Of a stretch of DNA of 64,000 bases, positions 16,493 through 25,348 are shown in pieces (positions within the stretch are counted from its first letter, which is position 1; the number at the start of each line of letters is the position of its first letter). The stretch comes from Micromonospora mirobrigensis (GTDB taxonomy: Bacteria; Actinomycetota; Actinomycetes; Mycobacteriales; Micromonosporaceae). The notes beneath the pieces were generated by a model. It was not told the DNA's origin, searched no databases, and saw nothing but the letters and a program-made list of their open reading frames with translations. The stretch covers positions 62,001-126,000 of the forward strand of contig NZ_FMCX01000002.1 in assembly GCF_900091555.1 (NCBI RefSeq). The letters run 5' to 3'. Made by a program: the position numbers and the translations under genes.

Positions 16493-16576
16493 GTGGTGGG
16501 TGATGTTCTGGCCTGGCAGGCCCCGGGCGTCGCCGACGTGTGCGACGCGCTGCGGGCGCCCCGTCGGCGGGCCTGA
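16493..16576 (+). CDS. Possible 27-residue small ORF
   Basis: GTGGTG at 16493 follows GAGGAGG at 11-bp distance and opens 27 codons (VVGDVLAWQAPGVADVCD and a basic end) closed by TGA at 16574. It is too short for a family call and may be the start of a lost gene, or a chance frame. The ribosome site is the only positive evidence. Confidence 0.25.
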   Translation: MVGDVLAWQAPGVADVCDALRAPRRRA

Positions 16577-16633
16577 CCGTCGCGGGTGGGTGGCCGCGAC
16601 GACGCCGGCCACCGGCCGTACGCTGAAGAGATC

Positions 16634-17980
16634 ATGGCAGAGCGCCGCACTCACAACCTTCGTGTCGTTCTCGGGGCGCCCGCGTTCCGCCGACTGCTGG
16701 GTGTCCGGCTCGGCGGACAGTTCACCGACGGGGTGTTTCAGGCCGCCCTGGCCGGCAGCGTGCTGTTCAACCCCGACCGGCAGGCCACCCCTACCGCGAT
16801 CGCGCTGGCCGCGGCGGTGCTGGTGCTGCCGTACTCGCTGGTCGGCCCGTTCGCGGGGGTGCTGCTGGACCGGTGGAGCCGCCGGTCGGTGATCTGGTGG
16901 ACGAACGTGCTGCGGGCCGGGCTGGTGCTGCCGATCGCCGCGCTGGTCCTCGCCGGTAACGAGGGCGGACTGTTCTTCACCGCCACGCTGGTGGTGATCG
17001 GCCTGGGCCGGCTGCTGCTCTCCGGCCTGTCGGCGGCCACCCCGCACGTGGTGACCGACGACCGGCTGGTCACCGCCAACGCGGTGGCCGGCACCGCCGG
17101 CTCGGTGGCGTACTCGCTGGGCCTGGGATGCGCGCTGGCGCTGCTGCGTACCGTCTTACCGGCCGGCAACCACGGCTACGCGGCCCTGGCCCTGCTGGCG
17201 CCGGTGGGCTACCTGGCCTGCGCCGCGGCGGCCCGGGCCTGCTTCACCCGTGGGCAGCTCGGCCCGGACGAGGTGGTGCCGCACCGGCCCGGACTGGCCG
17301 GGGAGGCCGGCGCGGTGCTGCGCGGCATGGTCGACGGGATCCGGCACCTGGGGTGGGCCCGCGGCGCCGCGTACGCGATGGCCGCGCAGGCCGGCTACCG
17401 GGTGCTGTTCGGGGCGCTGGCCCTGGCGCTGCTGCTGCTCTACCGCAGCGTCTTCGGCGCCGACGACCTGACCGGGGTCTCCACGCAGCTCGGGCTGGTC
17501 TTCGCCGCCGGGGCGCTGGGGGTGCTGGCCGCGGCCACGGTCACCCCGCCGGTGTCCCGGCGGATCGGTGGCTGGCGCTGGGTGACCGGGCTGCTCGCCG
17601 CGGTCGCGCTGGCCGTACCGGTCTTCGGCCTGCCGTTCGCTCCACCGCTGCTGATCCTGCTGGTCCTCGTGGTCAACGTGGCGGGGCACGGAATCAAGAT
17701 CGTGGTGGACACGATGGTCCAGCACGAGTGCGCCGACGCGTTCCGGGGCCGGGTCTTCGCGGTCAACGACACCGTGTTCAACCTGGCGTACGTGGTGGGC
17801 ATGGTCGGCGCGTCGAGGATCCTGCCGCTGGACGGGCGCTCGCCGGCGCTGCTGGTCGCCGCCGCCCTCGGCTACGCCGCGCTGGCCGGGGCGTACGCGC
17901 TGGCGGCGGGACGGTGGGCCCGGCGGGCCGGGGACGACATCGCCGACCCGGAGCGGACGGCGGCGCTCAGCCACCGCTGA
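16634..17980 (+). CDS. MFS transporter
   Basis: 448 residues from the ATG at 16634 (MAERRTHNLRVVLG); an in-frame ATG or GTG earlier lacks a ribosome site. About 12 hydrophobic helices. The first loop DRWSRRSVIWWTN corresponds to MFS motif A in the MdfA/enterobactin-exporter-like group (MFS_3). The central loop QLGPDEVVPHRPGLAGE is polar. It is an efflux or uptake permease of unknown substrate. It follows the STAS genes by 207 bp and ends just before a scar of two decayed genes. Confidence 0.9.
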   Translation: MAERRTHNLRVVLGAPAFRRLLGVRLGGQFTDGVFQAALAGSVLFNPDRQATPTAIALAAAVLVLPYSLVGPFAGVLLDRWSRRSVIWWTNVLRAGLVLPIAALVLAGNEGGLFFTATLVVIGLGRLLLSGLSAATPHVVTDDRLVTANAVAGTAGSVAYSLGLGCALALLRTVLPAGNHGYAALALLAPVGYLACAAAARACFTRGQLGPDEVVPHRPGLAGEAGAVLRGMVDGIRHLGWARGAAYAMAAQAGYRVLFGALALALLLLYRSVFGADDLTGVSTQLGLVFAAGALGVLAAATVTPPVSRRIGGWRWVTGLLAAVALAVPVFGLPFAPPLLILLVLVVNVAGHGIKIVVDTMVQHECADAFRGRVFAVNDTVFNLAYVVGMVGASRILPLDGRSPALLVAAALGYAALAGAYALAAGRWARRAGDDIADPERTAALSHR

Positions 17981-17994
17981 GCCGTCGCGGCCGG

Positions 17995-18078
17995 TCAGGG
18001 ACGGTCGCGGCAGGCTTCGCCGGGGGTGGCGACGCGGGCCAGCAGGCCGACCAGCAGGTCCCGCTCGGCCGGGGTGAC
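17995..18078 (-). pseudogene. C-terminal remnant of MarR-family regulator
   Basis: The minus strand ends AVTPAERDLLVGLLARVATP then GEACRDRP and stop. It matches the last helix of MarR proteins, where LTPAERxxLxxLLxKL is typical. To the right, where the winged helix should be, the coding pattern ends near 18078. About 28 of 150 residues remain. It abuts the remnant of a quinone oxidoreductase on the other strand. Confidence 0.5.
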
Positions 18079-18086
18079 GGCTGCGA

Positions 18087-18197
18087 CCCGCCGTCCACGC
18101 CGAACTGCCGTTGACCGCCGCCGCCGAGGCGCACCGGGGCATCGAGGGCCGGACCAACCTCGGCAAGGTAATCCTGCGCCCCCGACCACCGGTCCGG
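18087..18197 (+). pseudogene. C-terminal remnant of zinc-type quinone oxidoreductase
   Basis: Plus-strand codons from about 18093 read VHAELPLTAAAEAHRGIEGR then TNLGKVILRP. This is the C-terminal signature of MDR-family NADPH:quinone reductases (PLxxAAEAHRxxExGxxxGKVVL). No N-terminal domain or start exists and the usual stop after GKV-ILRP is lost. The remnant and the MarR piece look like the two outer ends of a formerly divergent gene pair joined by deletion. Confidence 0.5.
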
Positions 18198-18818
18198 TCA
18201 GCGCGGCACCGCGTACGCCAGTGCCGTCGACCGGCCGTCCCAGCTGCCGGTGAGCCGGGCGCCCCGCAGGCCGGGGTCGACGCCGAGTCGCCGTAGCACC
18301 GACAGCTCGACGGTGTCGGCGACAACCCGGGTCGGATCGCCGTCGTCCACCCGCTCGACCGTTGCCACCCGGGGCGCGTCCGCCCCGGCGCCCTCGACGG
18401 CGACGGTCATGCTGGGGGTCCGCGCCTCCAACCGGCCGTCGACCTCGAAGTGCTCGTCGGCCTGGCCGCCGTCGGCGAGGATCGCGTGGGCCAGCGCGGC
18501 GGCGTAGACCGGGTCGCCGCAGGCGTCGTACACCCAGCGCCGGCCCAGCACCGAGTGCTCGCAGGTGCCGACCAGCCATTGGTCCGCGCCGGCCAACGGC
18601 GCCCCCCGGTAGGTCAGCGGCACCTGGTGGACCGGCCCGTCGCCGGCGCGCACCAGCATGGTCTCGATGCCGACCTCGCCGGCCGGGTCGTCGAACCGGT
18701 ACGCCGCCACCCGCTCGACCGGGCCGTCACCGCCGGCGAACCAGGACCGACGGGGCAGCCAGGCCGCCAGGAGTTCGAGCTTGGAGGGGCGCAGTTCCGC
18801 GCGGTGCAGCAGGGCCAT
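18198..18818 (-). CDS. Maltokinase N-terminal cap-like domain protein
   Basis: 206 residues starting MALLHRAELRPSKLELLAAWLP. This N-terminus is characteristic of the actinobacterial group annotated with the maltokinase N-terminal cap-like domain; FGTC-like segment WLVGTCEHSVLGRRWVYD and AHAILADGG are typical. There is no kinase domain, so it is the stand-alone cap. Function is unknown; the link to trehalose/maltose kinases is structural only. The gene ends exactly where the quinone reductase remnant stops. Confidence 0.75.
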   Translation of the reverse strand: MALLHRAELRPSKLELLAAWLPRRSWFAGGDGPVERVAAYRFDDPAGEVGIETMLVRAGDGPVHQVPLTYRGAPLAGADQWLVGTCEHSVLGRRWVYDACGDPVYAAALAHAILADGGQADEHFEVDGRLEARTPSMTVAVEGAGADAPRVATVERVDDGDPTRVVADTVELSVLRRLGVDPGLRGARLTGSWDGRSTALAYAVPR

Positions 18819-18905
18819 GACCGCGATCCTAGATCCGGTGCGGCCGCCCCGACCGCCCGCGTCCGGCGGTTGTCGGGGCCGGGACCGGCGTGGTCGAGTC
18901 CGGTG

Positions 18906-19463
18906 TCAGCCCCCGGTGCCGGCGAACCGCCCGGCCAGGTGCTCGGCGAGGACCGTCAGCTGCCGGACCCGCTCGTGGTACGCCGGGTCGGGGATCAGGT
19001 CGGGAAAGTCGACGAGGACGGTACGGCCGTCGGGCACGTCCGTCGAGTGCCGCTCCAGCTCGCCGTCCGGACCGGCGGGCAGGGTGGTCCAGTTGCCGGT
19101 GGAACCCGGCAGGATGTGGATGTCGGCACCGCCCAGGGCAACGAGGGCGTCGACGCAGGGCGGCACGGCCTCGGCCGGCACCTCGATTCGGTACGTGTTC
19201 CGCCGGGGCGACGCCTCGGGGTACGGGTCGTCGCCGTCGCCCATCGCCCAGTGCATCCGCTGGGCCAGGTCTTCCAGGAGGAGGGCCAACTCCCCGGCCG
19301 ACGCGCCCGGCCGCAGCGGCCCGTGCTCGGTCAGCCGCCGGACCAGCCCGTCGACGAGGCCGACGGGGAGCGCGCCGGCCATCAGGTGGCCGGACAGGAT
19401 CGACAGTACGCCGAGCAGGGCCGCGTGATCGGATTTCGGCAGGGCACGTCCCGACGGCTCCAC
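18906..19463 (-). CDS. Hypothetical protein
   Basis: 185 residues from a GTG at 19463 (VEPSGRALPKSDHAAL). No domain recognised. The N-terminal half is helical, rich in Leu and Ala; the middle has RNTYRIEVPAEAVPP, and the end HERVRQLTVLAEHLAGRF is a likely helix. No signal peptide or membrane segment. Codon use is like its neighbours and the gap to the antiporter stop is 21 bp, so it may be the distal gene of the antiporter unit or independently expressed. Confidence 0.65.
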   Translation of the reverse strand: MEPSGRALPKSDHAALLGVLSILSGHLMAGALPVGLVDGLVRRLTEHGPLRPGASAGELALLLEDLAQRMHWAMGDGDDPYPEASPRRNTYRIEVPAEAVPPCVDALVALGGADIHILPGSTGNWTTLPAGPDGELERHSTDVPDGRTVLVDFPDLIPDPAYHERVRQLTVLAEHLAGRFAGTGG

Positions 19464-19484
19464 CGGCTCACTGTATCCGCGGGG

Positions 19485-21059
19485 TCAGTCCTCGGTGACC
19501 GGGCCGATCAGCCGGATCTCCTCGATGTCCAGGGCCGCCTGCACCTCCCGCAGCACCACGTCGTCGATGGCGTTGGTGTCGCGCAGCCGGGTGACCTCGC
19601 GGCGCTTGTGTTCCAGCACGCCGAGGCGCAGCCGCCGGGCGACCTCCCGTTCCTGTTCGGTCTCCTCCCCACCGGAACGACGGACGTCCTCCAGGTGGTC
19701 CTGGTAGTCGGCGCGGAGCCGTTCGACGGCCTCGGGCGCCGCGCCGACCTCGGCGGCGACCTGCGGCAGGGCGGCCAGGCCGGCCTCGGTGGCCCGGATC
19801 CGGGTGGCCCGCAACTCGTCCTCGCGCCGGCGGTCGCCCTGCAGGCCCGCCCAGCCGACGACCGCCGGCAGGGTGGTGCCCTGGATCAGCATGGTCAGCA
19901 CGATGACCGTCACGGTGACGAAGATGATCAGATCGCGCTCGCGCACCGGCCCGCCGGTCGTGGTGGTCATCGGCACCGCCAGGGCGGCGGCCAGGGAGAC
20001 CGCGCCCCGGAAGCCGGCCCAGCCCATCGCCGTACGGACCCGGCCGTCGAAGCGGCGTTCCTGCCGGGAGGGGCGCCGGTCGACGCCCTGGAGGGTGGCC
20101 AGCGCCAGGTGCACCCAGCCCATCCGCACGGCCACCACGACCACCGTGACGACGGCCGCGATGCCCAGCGACTCCGTCGGCGAGTGGCTGGTGATGCCGC
20201 GCAGGGAGCGGGGCACCTGCGTGCCGAGCAGCACGAAGAGACTACCGTTGATCATGAAGGTGGAGATGTCCCAGAAGGCGTAGGCGGCCACCCGGGAGCG
20301 GGCCCGGATGATCCGTGGGCCGGTCCAGGACAGGATCAGTCCGGTGACCACCACGGCGAGCACGCCGCTGGCGTGCACGCTCTCGGCGAGCAGGAACGCG
20401 ATGAACGGCACCAGGGCGCTCAGCCCACCCTCGCGCAGCGGGTCGTCGAGCCGGCGGCGGATGAGCACGACGACGCCGCCGACCAGCAGGCCGGCGGCGA
20501 TCCCGCCGGCCGCCGAACCGCCGAACCGGCCGGCCAGCCGGAAACCGCCGGGCACGGCGCCGCCGACGATCACCGCGACGGCGACGGCGTAGAGCACCAG
20601 GGCCGTGCCGTCGTTGATCAGGCTCTCGGCCCGCAACGTGGTCAGGATGTTGCGGGGCATCCGCTTGGCCAGGCCCGCCACGGCGGCGGCGTCGGTCGGT
20701 GCGAGCACCGCGCCGAGCACCCAGGCCGCGGCCGGTTCCACCCCCAGGGCCTGGGCGGCGTACGACACGGCGGCCATCGTCAGGACCACCAGCGCCACCG
20801 CCAGCAGCGTGATGACCAGGAAGTTCGACCGGATCTCCCGGATGCTGGTCACCAGGGTCTCGCGGTAGAGGATGGCCGGCAGGAAGAGCAGCAGCACCAC
20901 CTCCGGCTCGAGGCTGATCCGGTCGAAGGGCGGCACCAGCCCGATCAGGGTGCCCAGGCCGATCAGCAGGACGGGCGGCGCGACGCTGTACCGGCCGCCG
21001 AGCGTGGTGCCGATCAGCACCGTCACGCCCAGCACCACGATCAGTTCGAGCCCGACCAC
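19485..21059 (-). CDS. Na+/H+ antiporter, CPA1 family
   Basis: 524 residues from the GTG at 21059, preceded by GGGGGTGAC; longer frames to 22220 are non-coding extensions. About 12 hydrophobic helices. Conserved CPA1 features include LEPEVVLLLFLPAILYRE, APTDAAAVAGLAKRMP and ESLINDGTALVLY, where the ion-binding Asp residues lie. The last 110 residues form a charged cytoplasmic helix-rich tail (ETEQEREVARRLRLG). It exchanges Na+ or K+ for protons across the membrane. The divergent gene at 21253 encodes a small protein. Confidence 0.93.
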   Translation of the reverse strand: MVGLELIVVLGVTVLIGTTLGGRYSVAPPVLLIGLGTLIGLVPPFDRISLEPEVVLLLFLPAILYRETLVTSIREIRSNFLVITLLAVALVVLTMAAVSYAAQALGVEPAAAWVLGAVLAPTDAAAVAGLAKRMPRNILTTLRAESLINDGTALVLYAVAVAVIVGGAVPGGFRLAGRFGGSAAGGIAAGLLVGGVVVLIRRRLDDPLREGGLSALVPFIAFLLAESVHASGVLAVVVTGLILSWTGPRIIRARSRVAAYAFWDISTFMINGSLFVLLGTQVPRSLRGITSHSPTESLGIAAVVTVVVVAVRMGWVHLALATLQGVDRRPSRQERRFDGRVRTAMGWAGFRGAVSLAAALAVPMTTTTGGPVRERDLIIFVTVTVIVLTMLIQGTTLPAVVGWAGLQGDRRREDELRATRIRATEAGLAALPQVAAEVGAAPEAVERLRADYQDHLEDVRRSGGEETEQEREVARRLRLGVLEHKRREVTRLRDTNAIDDVVLREVQAALDIEEIRLIGPVTED

Positions 21060-21252
21060 GTCACCCCCGTCAGCTGCGCGGTCCCCGCCGTGCCCGCCTC
21101 CACATGGTCGTACCGGCCGGACCGCACCGGTGGGCGAAACAACCGAATTGCCGGTCGCCCCGGCCCGGGTACGGGAGATTTTTTCCGACGGCAGGTTTCG
21201 GGCCGGACCCGGCTGGAAACTGGAGGTGCCGTTGAAAGAGGGGGGACCACGC

Positions 21253-21603
21253 GTGTCCAGTTCCAAGTCTGAGCAGCCGCGCCAGGGCGACGAACGTCCG
21301 GCCGAGGTGCGAGACCCGCTGCTGTGGAAGCTCGCCCTGGGGGTCGCCGACGCCCACGGGCCCGACGACGACGGCACCTGCAACAACCTCGGTTGCGCCG
21401 GCCAGAGCTGGCCCTGCACGGCCTGGAACAACGCGCAGCACGCGTTGAAGATGGCCCGGACCGAGCCGGCCGGGCAGTCCCCGGCGACCCCGGCCGAGCC
21501 GCCCGCCCAGCGCCCCGAGCCGATCATCGGCTGGTCCACCGACCTGACCAGCCGGCCGGCGTCCCGCGACGAGCGTGCGGTGGTCGTCAGCTCCGCGGCG
21601 TAG
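21253..21603 (+). CDS. Small conserved actinobacterial protein
   Basis: 116 residues from a GTG at 21253 after AAAGAGGGGGG. It contains GTCNNLGCAGQSWPCTAWNN, with three cysteines in a short region, and a helix QHALKMAR. The rest is Pro/Ala-rich and polar. No signal peptide or membrane segment. I do not recognise a named family; the cysteine-rich centre could bind metal. Its divergent position opposite the antiporter suggests shared promoter space, not shared function. Confidence 0.7.
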   Translation: MSSSKSEQPRQGDERPAEVRDPLLWKLALGVADAHGPDDDGTCNNLGCAGQSWPCTAWNNAQHALKMARTEPAGQSPATPAEPPAQRPEPIIGWSTDLTSRPASRDERAVVVSSAA

Positions 21604-21686
21604 CACCCCACCGCCGCCCGGCCACCTAGAGTGACCGGGCGGACGGCACACCGCCGGCCGTACCCGTCTCGACAGGGGGCCCGGCC

Positions 21687-22295
21687 GTGTCCGAAGCCGT
21701 CGGCGTCTCCACCCGCACCGGCAAGGACCGGGCCGCCCGGCTGGTGACCGAGGTCTTCGCCCCGGCCGTCTGGGCCGCCGCGATGCCGCTGGTCGTCGCC
21801 GTGCAGGCCGCCGGTTGGGTACGCGGACCGCTCTGGGGCCTGCTCGCCGTGTTCTTCTCCGCCGCGCTGCCGTACGCGGTCGTCCGGCTCGCCGTACGCC
21901 GGGGGCGGTTGACCGACCACCACATCGGCGTACGCGAGCAGCGCCGCGGCCCGCTGCTGTTCGGCATGGTCTGCGTGCTGGTCGGCCTGGCGCTGCTCAC
22001 CGCGTTCGACGCGCCCCGGCAGCTGGTCGCCATGGTGGTGGTGATCCTGGCGGTGCTGGCGGTGGTCACCGCGGTCAACCAGGTCTGGAAGCTCAGCGTG
22101 CACTGCGCGGTCGCCGCCGCCTCGGTGACCGTGCTGGCGGTGCTCCTCGGACCGGCCCTGCTGGCCGGGTACCCGCTGGTCGCCCTGGTGGCGTGGTCCC
22201 GGGTCCGGCTCGGTGACCACACGAGGGCGCAGGTCGTGGCGGGGACGGTCGCCGGTGTGGCGGTCGCCGCGCCGGTCTTCCTCGCCCTGGTGTGA
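21687..22295 (+). CDS. PAP2-like integral membrane protein
   Basis: 202 residues from a GTG at 21687. Five to six hydrophobic helices. Two motifs resemble the PAP2 phosphatase site in degenerate form: WKLSVHCAVAAAS in place of PSGHA, and WSRVRLGDHTRAQVVAG, close to the SRxxxxxHxxxD third motif. The first motif KxxxxxxRP is not evident. It may be a lipid phosphate phosphatase relative with altered or lost activity. Confidence 0.72.
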   Translation: MSEAVGVSTRTGKDRAARLVTEVFAPAVWAAAMPLVVAVQAAGWVRGPLWGLLAVFFSAALPYAVVRLAVRRGRLTDHHIGVREQRRGPLLFGMVCVLVGLALLTAFDAPRQLVAMVVVILAVLAVVTAVNQVWKLSVHCAVAAASVTVLAVLLGPALLAGYPLVALVAWSRVRLGDHTRAQVVAGTVAGVAVAAPVFLALV

Positions 22296-22326
22296 TGGCG
22301 GCGTCGTCCCCGCCTAGGCTGCACGG

Positions 22327-23112
22327 GTGACCGAGCCCGCACTGACCCGCCTGGACGTCGAGCCCTCCGGCCTGGCGGTGCTGACCATCGCCGCCGGCCC
22401 GCTCAACCTCTACACCGCCGAGCTGCACGACGCGTTCGACGCCGCCCTGGACCGGTTGCCCGCCGACACCCGGGCCCTGCTGCTACAGGCGGAGGGGCGG
22501 GTGGTCAGCGCCGGCGTGGACGTCAACCTGTTCGCCGCCCAGCAGACCCCCGAGCAGGCGAAGGTGCTCTTCGACCGGATGTTGGAGCTGCCCCGGCGGA
22601 TCGCCGACCTGCCGGTCCCGACCGTCTTCGCCGCGCACGCGCTCTGCCTGACCTGGGCGTTCGAGGTGGCGGTGGCCTGCGACCTGATCGTGGCCGCCGA
22701 GCGGGCCAGCTTCGGCCTGGTCGAGAAGGTGGTGGGGCTGACCCCCACGATGGGCGGCACGCAGCGGCTGGCGGCCCGGGCCGGGGTGGGCCGGGCCAAG
22801 GAGTTCGTGATGACCGGGGACCGCTACCCGGCGTCCGTGCTGCACCAGTGGGGTGTGGTCAACCAGGTGCTGCCGAACGAGGGGTTCGACGCGGCGGCCC
22901 GGGACTTCGCCGCCGGGCTGGCGGCCGGGCCGACCCGGGCGCACGCCGCCACCAAGCGGGTCCTCGACCACTTCGGCGACGGCGGGGTCGAGGCGGCGGA
23001 CCGGGCGGTCACCTCGATCGCCGCCGACCTCTACCGGACGGAGGACCTGCGCAACGCCGTCCGCTCGTTCCTCGCCGACGGTCCGGGCAGGGCGACGTTC
23101 ACCGGCCGCTGA
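22327..23112 (+). CDS. Enoyl-CoA hydratase/isomerase family protein
   Basis: 261 residues, crotonase fold. The oxyanion-hole regions are SAGVDVNLF (instead of the usual SAGADL) and AFEVAVACDLIVAAERASFG. The segment PTMGGTQRLAARAGVGRAKE matches the acyl-binding helix of the family. The expected catalytic Glu pair is only partly conserved, so it may be an isomerase or unusual hydratase in fatty acid metabolism. The GTG at 22327 follows the preceding gene closely, with 31 bp between them. Confidence 0.85.
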   Translation: MTEPALTRLDVEPSGLAVLTIAAGPLNLYTAELHDAFDAALDRLPADTRALLLQAEGRVVSAGVDVNLFAAQQTPEQAKVLFDRMLELPRRIADLPVPTVFAAHALCLTWAFEVAVACDLIVAAERASFGLVEKVVGLTPTMGGTQRLAARAGVGRAKEFVMTGDRYPASVLHQWGVVNQVLPNEGFDAAARDFAAGLAAGPTRAHAATKRVLDHFGDGGVEAADRAVTSIAADLYRTEDLRNAVRSFLADGPGRATFTGR

Positions 23113-23145
23113 CCGGCCCGCGCGGCGCGCCGGCCTGACCGGGCG

Positions 23146-24603
23146 TCACCAGGCGCAGGGGGCGTAGTCCTTGAGGAAGCAGCCGTAGACGTCCTCGCCG
23201 CGCTCGCCGCGCACGATCGGGTCGTACACCCGGGCGGCGCCGTCGACCAGGTCAAGCGGGGCGTGGAACCCCTCGTCGGCGAGGCGCATCTTGGTCGGGT
23301 GCGGCCGTTCGTCGGTGATCCAGCCGGTGTCGACGCTGGTCATCAGGATCCCGTCGGCGAGCATCTCCTCGGCGCTGGTGCGGGTCAGCATGTTCAGCGC
23401 AGCCTTGGCCATGTTGGTGTGCGGGTGGCCCGCACCCTTGTAGCCGCGGCCGAACTGCCCCTCCATCGCCGACACGTTGACGATGTAGGTGCGCCGGGCC
23501 GGCGACGCGGCCAGCGCCGGACGAAGTCGGCTGACCAGCACGAACGGCGCGGTGACGTTGCACAGCTGCACCTCGAGCAGCTCCACCGGGTCCACCTCGT
23601 GCACCCGCTGCACCCAGCTGTTGACCGGCCCGAGGTCCGGGGCCAGGCCACCGGCGTCGACGGCGGTGGCCGCGGCGATCCGCTCCGGCGAGGCGGAGCC
23701 GGTGGTCAGCGCCAGCGCGGTGAGGGCGTGCGGGGTGATCGTCGGGGAGCCGGTCAGGGCGCCGGCCGGGGTCTGTCGGTCGGCGCCGGGCTTGGCGAAG
23801 GTGAGCAGTTCCGGCAGCGGACCGTCCGGCAGGGCCGCGGACTCCGCGGCGACCAGGTGGGCGTACGCCCCGGGGGTGCGCCGGACGGTCTGCGCGGCGT
23901 TGTTGATCAGGATGTCCAGCGGTCCCTGCGCGCTCACCGAGTCGGCGAGGGCGACCACCTGGGCCGGGTCGCGCAGGTCGATGCCGACCACCCGCAGCCG
24001 GTGCAGCCACTGGTCGCTGTCGGGCATCGCGGTGAAGCGGCGGACGGCGTCGTGCGGGAAACGGGTGGTGATGGTGGTGTGGGCGCCGTCGCGGAGCAGC
24101 CGCAGCGCGATGTACATGCCGATCTTGGCGCGGCCGCCGGTGAGCAGCGCGCGCCGGCCGGTCAGGTCGGTACGCGCGTCGCGGCGCTCCCGGTTGAGCG
24201 CGGCGCAGGCCGGGCAGAGCTGGTGGTAGAACGCGTCCACCTCGCGGTAGCGGACCTTGCAGATGTAGCAGCCGCGCGGGTTGATCAACGTGCCGGCGCT
24301 GGCCCCGGCGGTGGCGGAGACGAGCGGGATGCCCCGGGTCTCGTCGTCGATGCGGCCCGGCGCGCCGGTGGCGGTGGCCGCGGTGACCTGTCGGTCGTGG
24401 GTCAGGACGGCCTCCCGCCGTTCCTCGCGCCGCCGCTGCTTGATCACCTTGTACAGCCGTGCGGTGGCGCGCTGGACCCGCACCACGTCGGGATGGTCCG
24501 ACGGCAGCGCCTCCAGCGCCTCGAAGACGCTCAGGCAGGTGGCCAACTGCTCCGGACCGATGCCCCCGTCCGGTCCCGACTGTCCGACCTTGTCCTCAAT
24601 CAT
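23146..24603 (-). CDS. SDR oxidoreductase with N-terminal helical and zinc-ribbon segments
   Basis: 485 residues. Residues 1-75 are helical and charged. Cys112-Cys115 (CYIC) and Cys130-Cys133 (CPAC) form a four-cysteine zinc-ribbon-like element. The Rossmann domain starts at about 148 with ALLTGGRAKIG, followed by LDILINNAAQTVRR and a late YKGAGHPHTNMAKAALNML, which supplies the catalytic Tyr-x-x-x-Lys-type region in altered spacing. Its length is almost twice that of a classical SDR. The role is unknown; the ribbon may mediate protein contact. Confidence 0.82.
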   Translation of the reverse strand: MIEDKVGQSGPDGGIGPEQLATCLSVFEALEALPSDHPDVVRVQRATARLYKVIKQRRREERREAVLTHDRQVTAATATGAPGRIDDETRGIPLVSATAGASAGTLINPRGCYICKVRYREVDAFYHQLCPACAALNRERRDARTDLTGRRALLTGGRAKIGMYIALRLLRDGAHTTITTRFPHDAVRRFTAMPDSDQWLHRLRVVGIDLRDPAQVVALADSVSAQGPLDILINNAAQTVRRTPGAYAHLVAAESAALPDGPLPELLTFAKPGADRQTPAGALTGSPTITPHALTALALTTGSASPERIAAATAVDAGGLAPDLGPVNSWVQRVHEVDPVELLEVQLCNVTAPFVLVSRLRPALAASPARRTYIVNVSAMEGQFGRGYKGAGHPHTNMAKAALNMLTRTSAEEMLADGILMTSVDTGWITDERPHPTKMRLADEGFHAPLDLVDGAARVYDPIVRGERGEDVYGCFLKDYAPCAW

Positions 24604-24754
24604 CCCGCTACCGTCTCGCCCTCGTCACCGCGCCGATCGACCCGGGAACTCTACGCACCGAGGGCCCCGACGCGCGACGCCCGGGACGGTGATCTCGCCC
24701 GCACCGGCCGGCCGGCCGCGCCGCCACCCGGGCGGCCGGGTCACCGGGTGGCGG

Positions 24755-25207
24755 TCACCAACCGGACCACTGCACGGGCGGCACGACGGCCAGGTTCGGC
24801 TCGCCGCTGATCGGCTCCAGGGCGTACCTGATGCGCAGCTCACCCTCCTCGTCGGTGAGCACGAGGCCGCTGCTGCCGTCGGCGGCGACGAGGATCCACC
24901 GGTCGGGGTGGCTGCTGTGGTCGTCGACCAGCGCCCGCACCCCGAACACGGGTGCCAGGGCGGTGGCCAGCTCCCACTCGTCCTGACCGGTGGCCTCGAA
25001 CAGGTCACGGTCGCCGGCCAGCAGCCAGCCGAAGTTCTCCCCGTCGCGCGGCGGCGTGCACATCACCACCGGACGCGGGTCGCCGGGCGGCCGGTCCTCG
25101 ATCCGGCCGCAGTACACGTCCTGCGGCCGGATGCCGTACCGGTCCCGCAGCACCTGGCGCAGCCGCTGCGCCGGCAGTTCTTCCTCGAAGTGGATCTGAT
25201 AGAGCAT
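24755..25207 (-). CDS. Hypothetical protein
   Basis: 150 residues, start MLYQIHFEEELPAQRLRQVL. Alpha/beta pattern with no recognised domain. It contains GENFGWLLAGDRDLFEATG and a Trp-rich end VVPPVQWSGW. No signal peptide and no membrane helix. The ribosome site GTGAGGTGCGGGG is good. The neighbouring genes are unrelated. Confidence 0.65.
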   Translation of the reverse strand: MLYQIHFEEELPAQRLRQVLRDRYGIRPQDVYCGRIEDRPPGDPRPVVMCTPPRDGENFGWLLAGDRDLFEATGQDEWELATALAPVFGVRALVDDHSSHPDRWILVAADGSSGLVLTDEEGELRIRYALEPISGEPNLAVVPPVQWSGW

Positions 25208-25348
25208 CCCCGCACCTCACCGCCTCGTCCGCCGCTTCGTACAGTGTGGAGCAGGTCGGCCACCGCGGCGCGGGCATCACCATCCCGGGGGTGTCGTCCA
25301 CCCCGCGAAGCGTCCGGCTGCTCACGCCGGCCCGGCGACAGTGGACGG

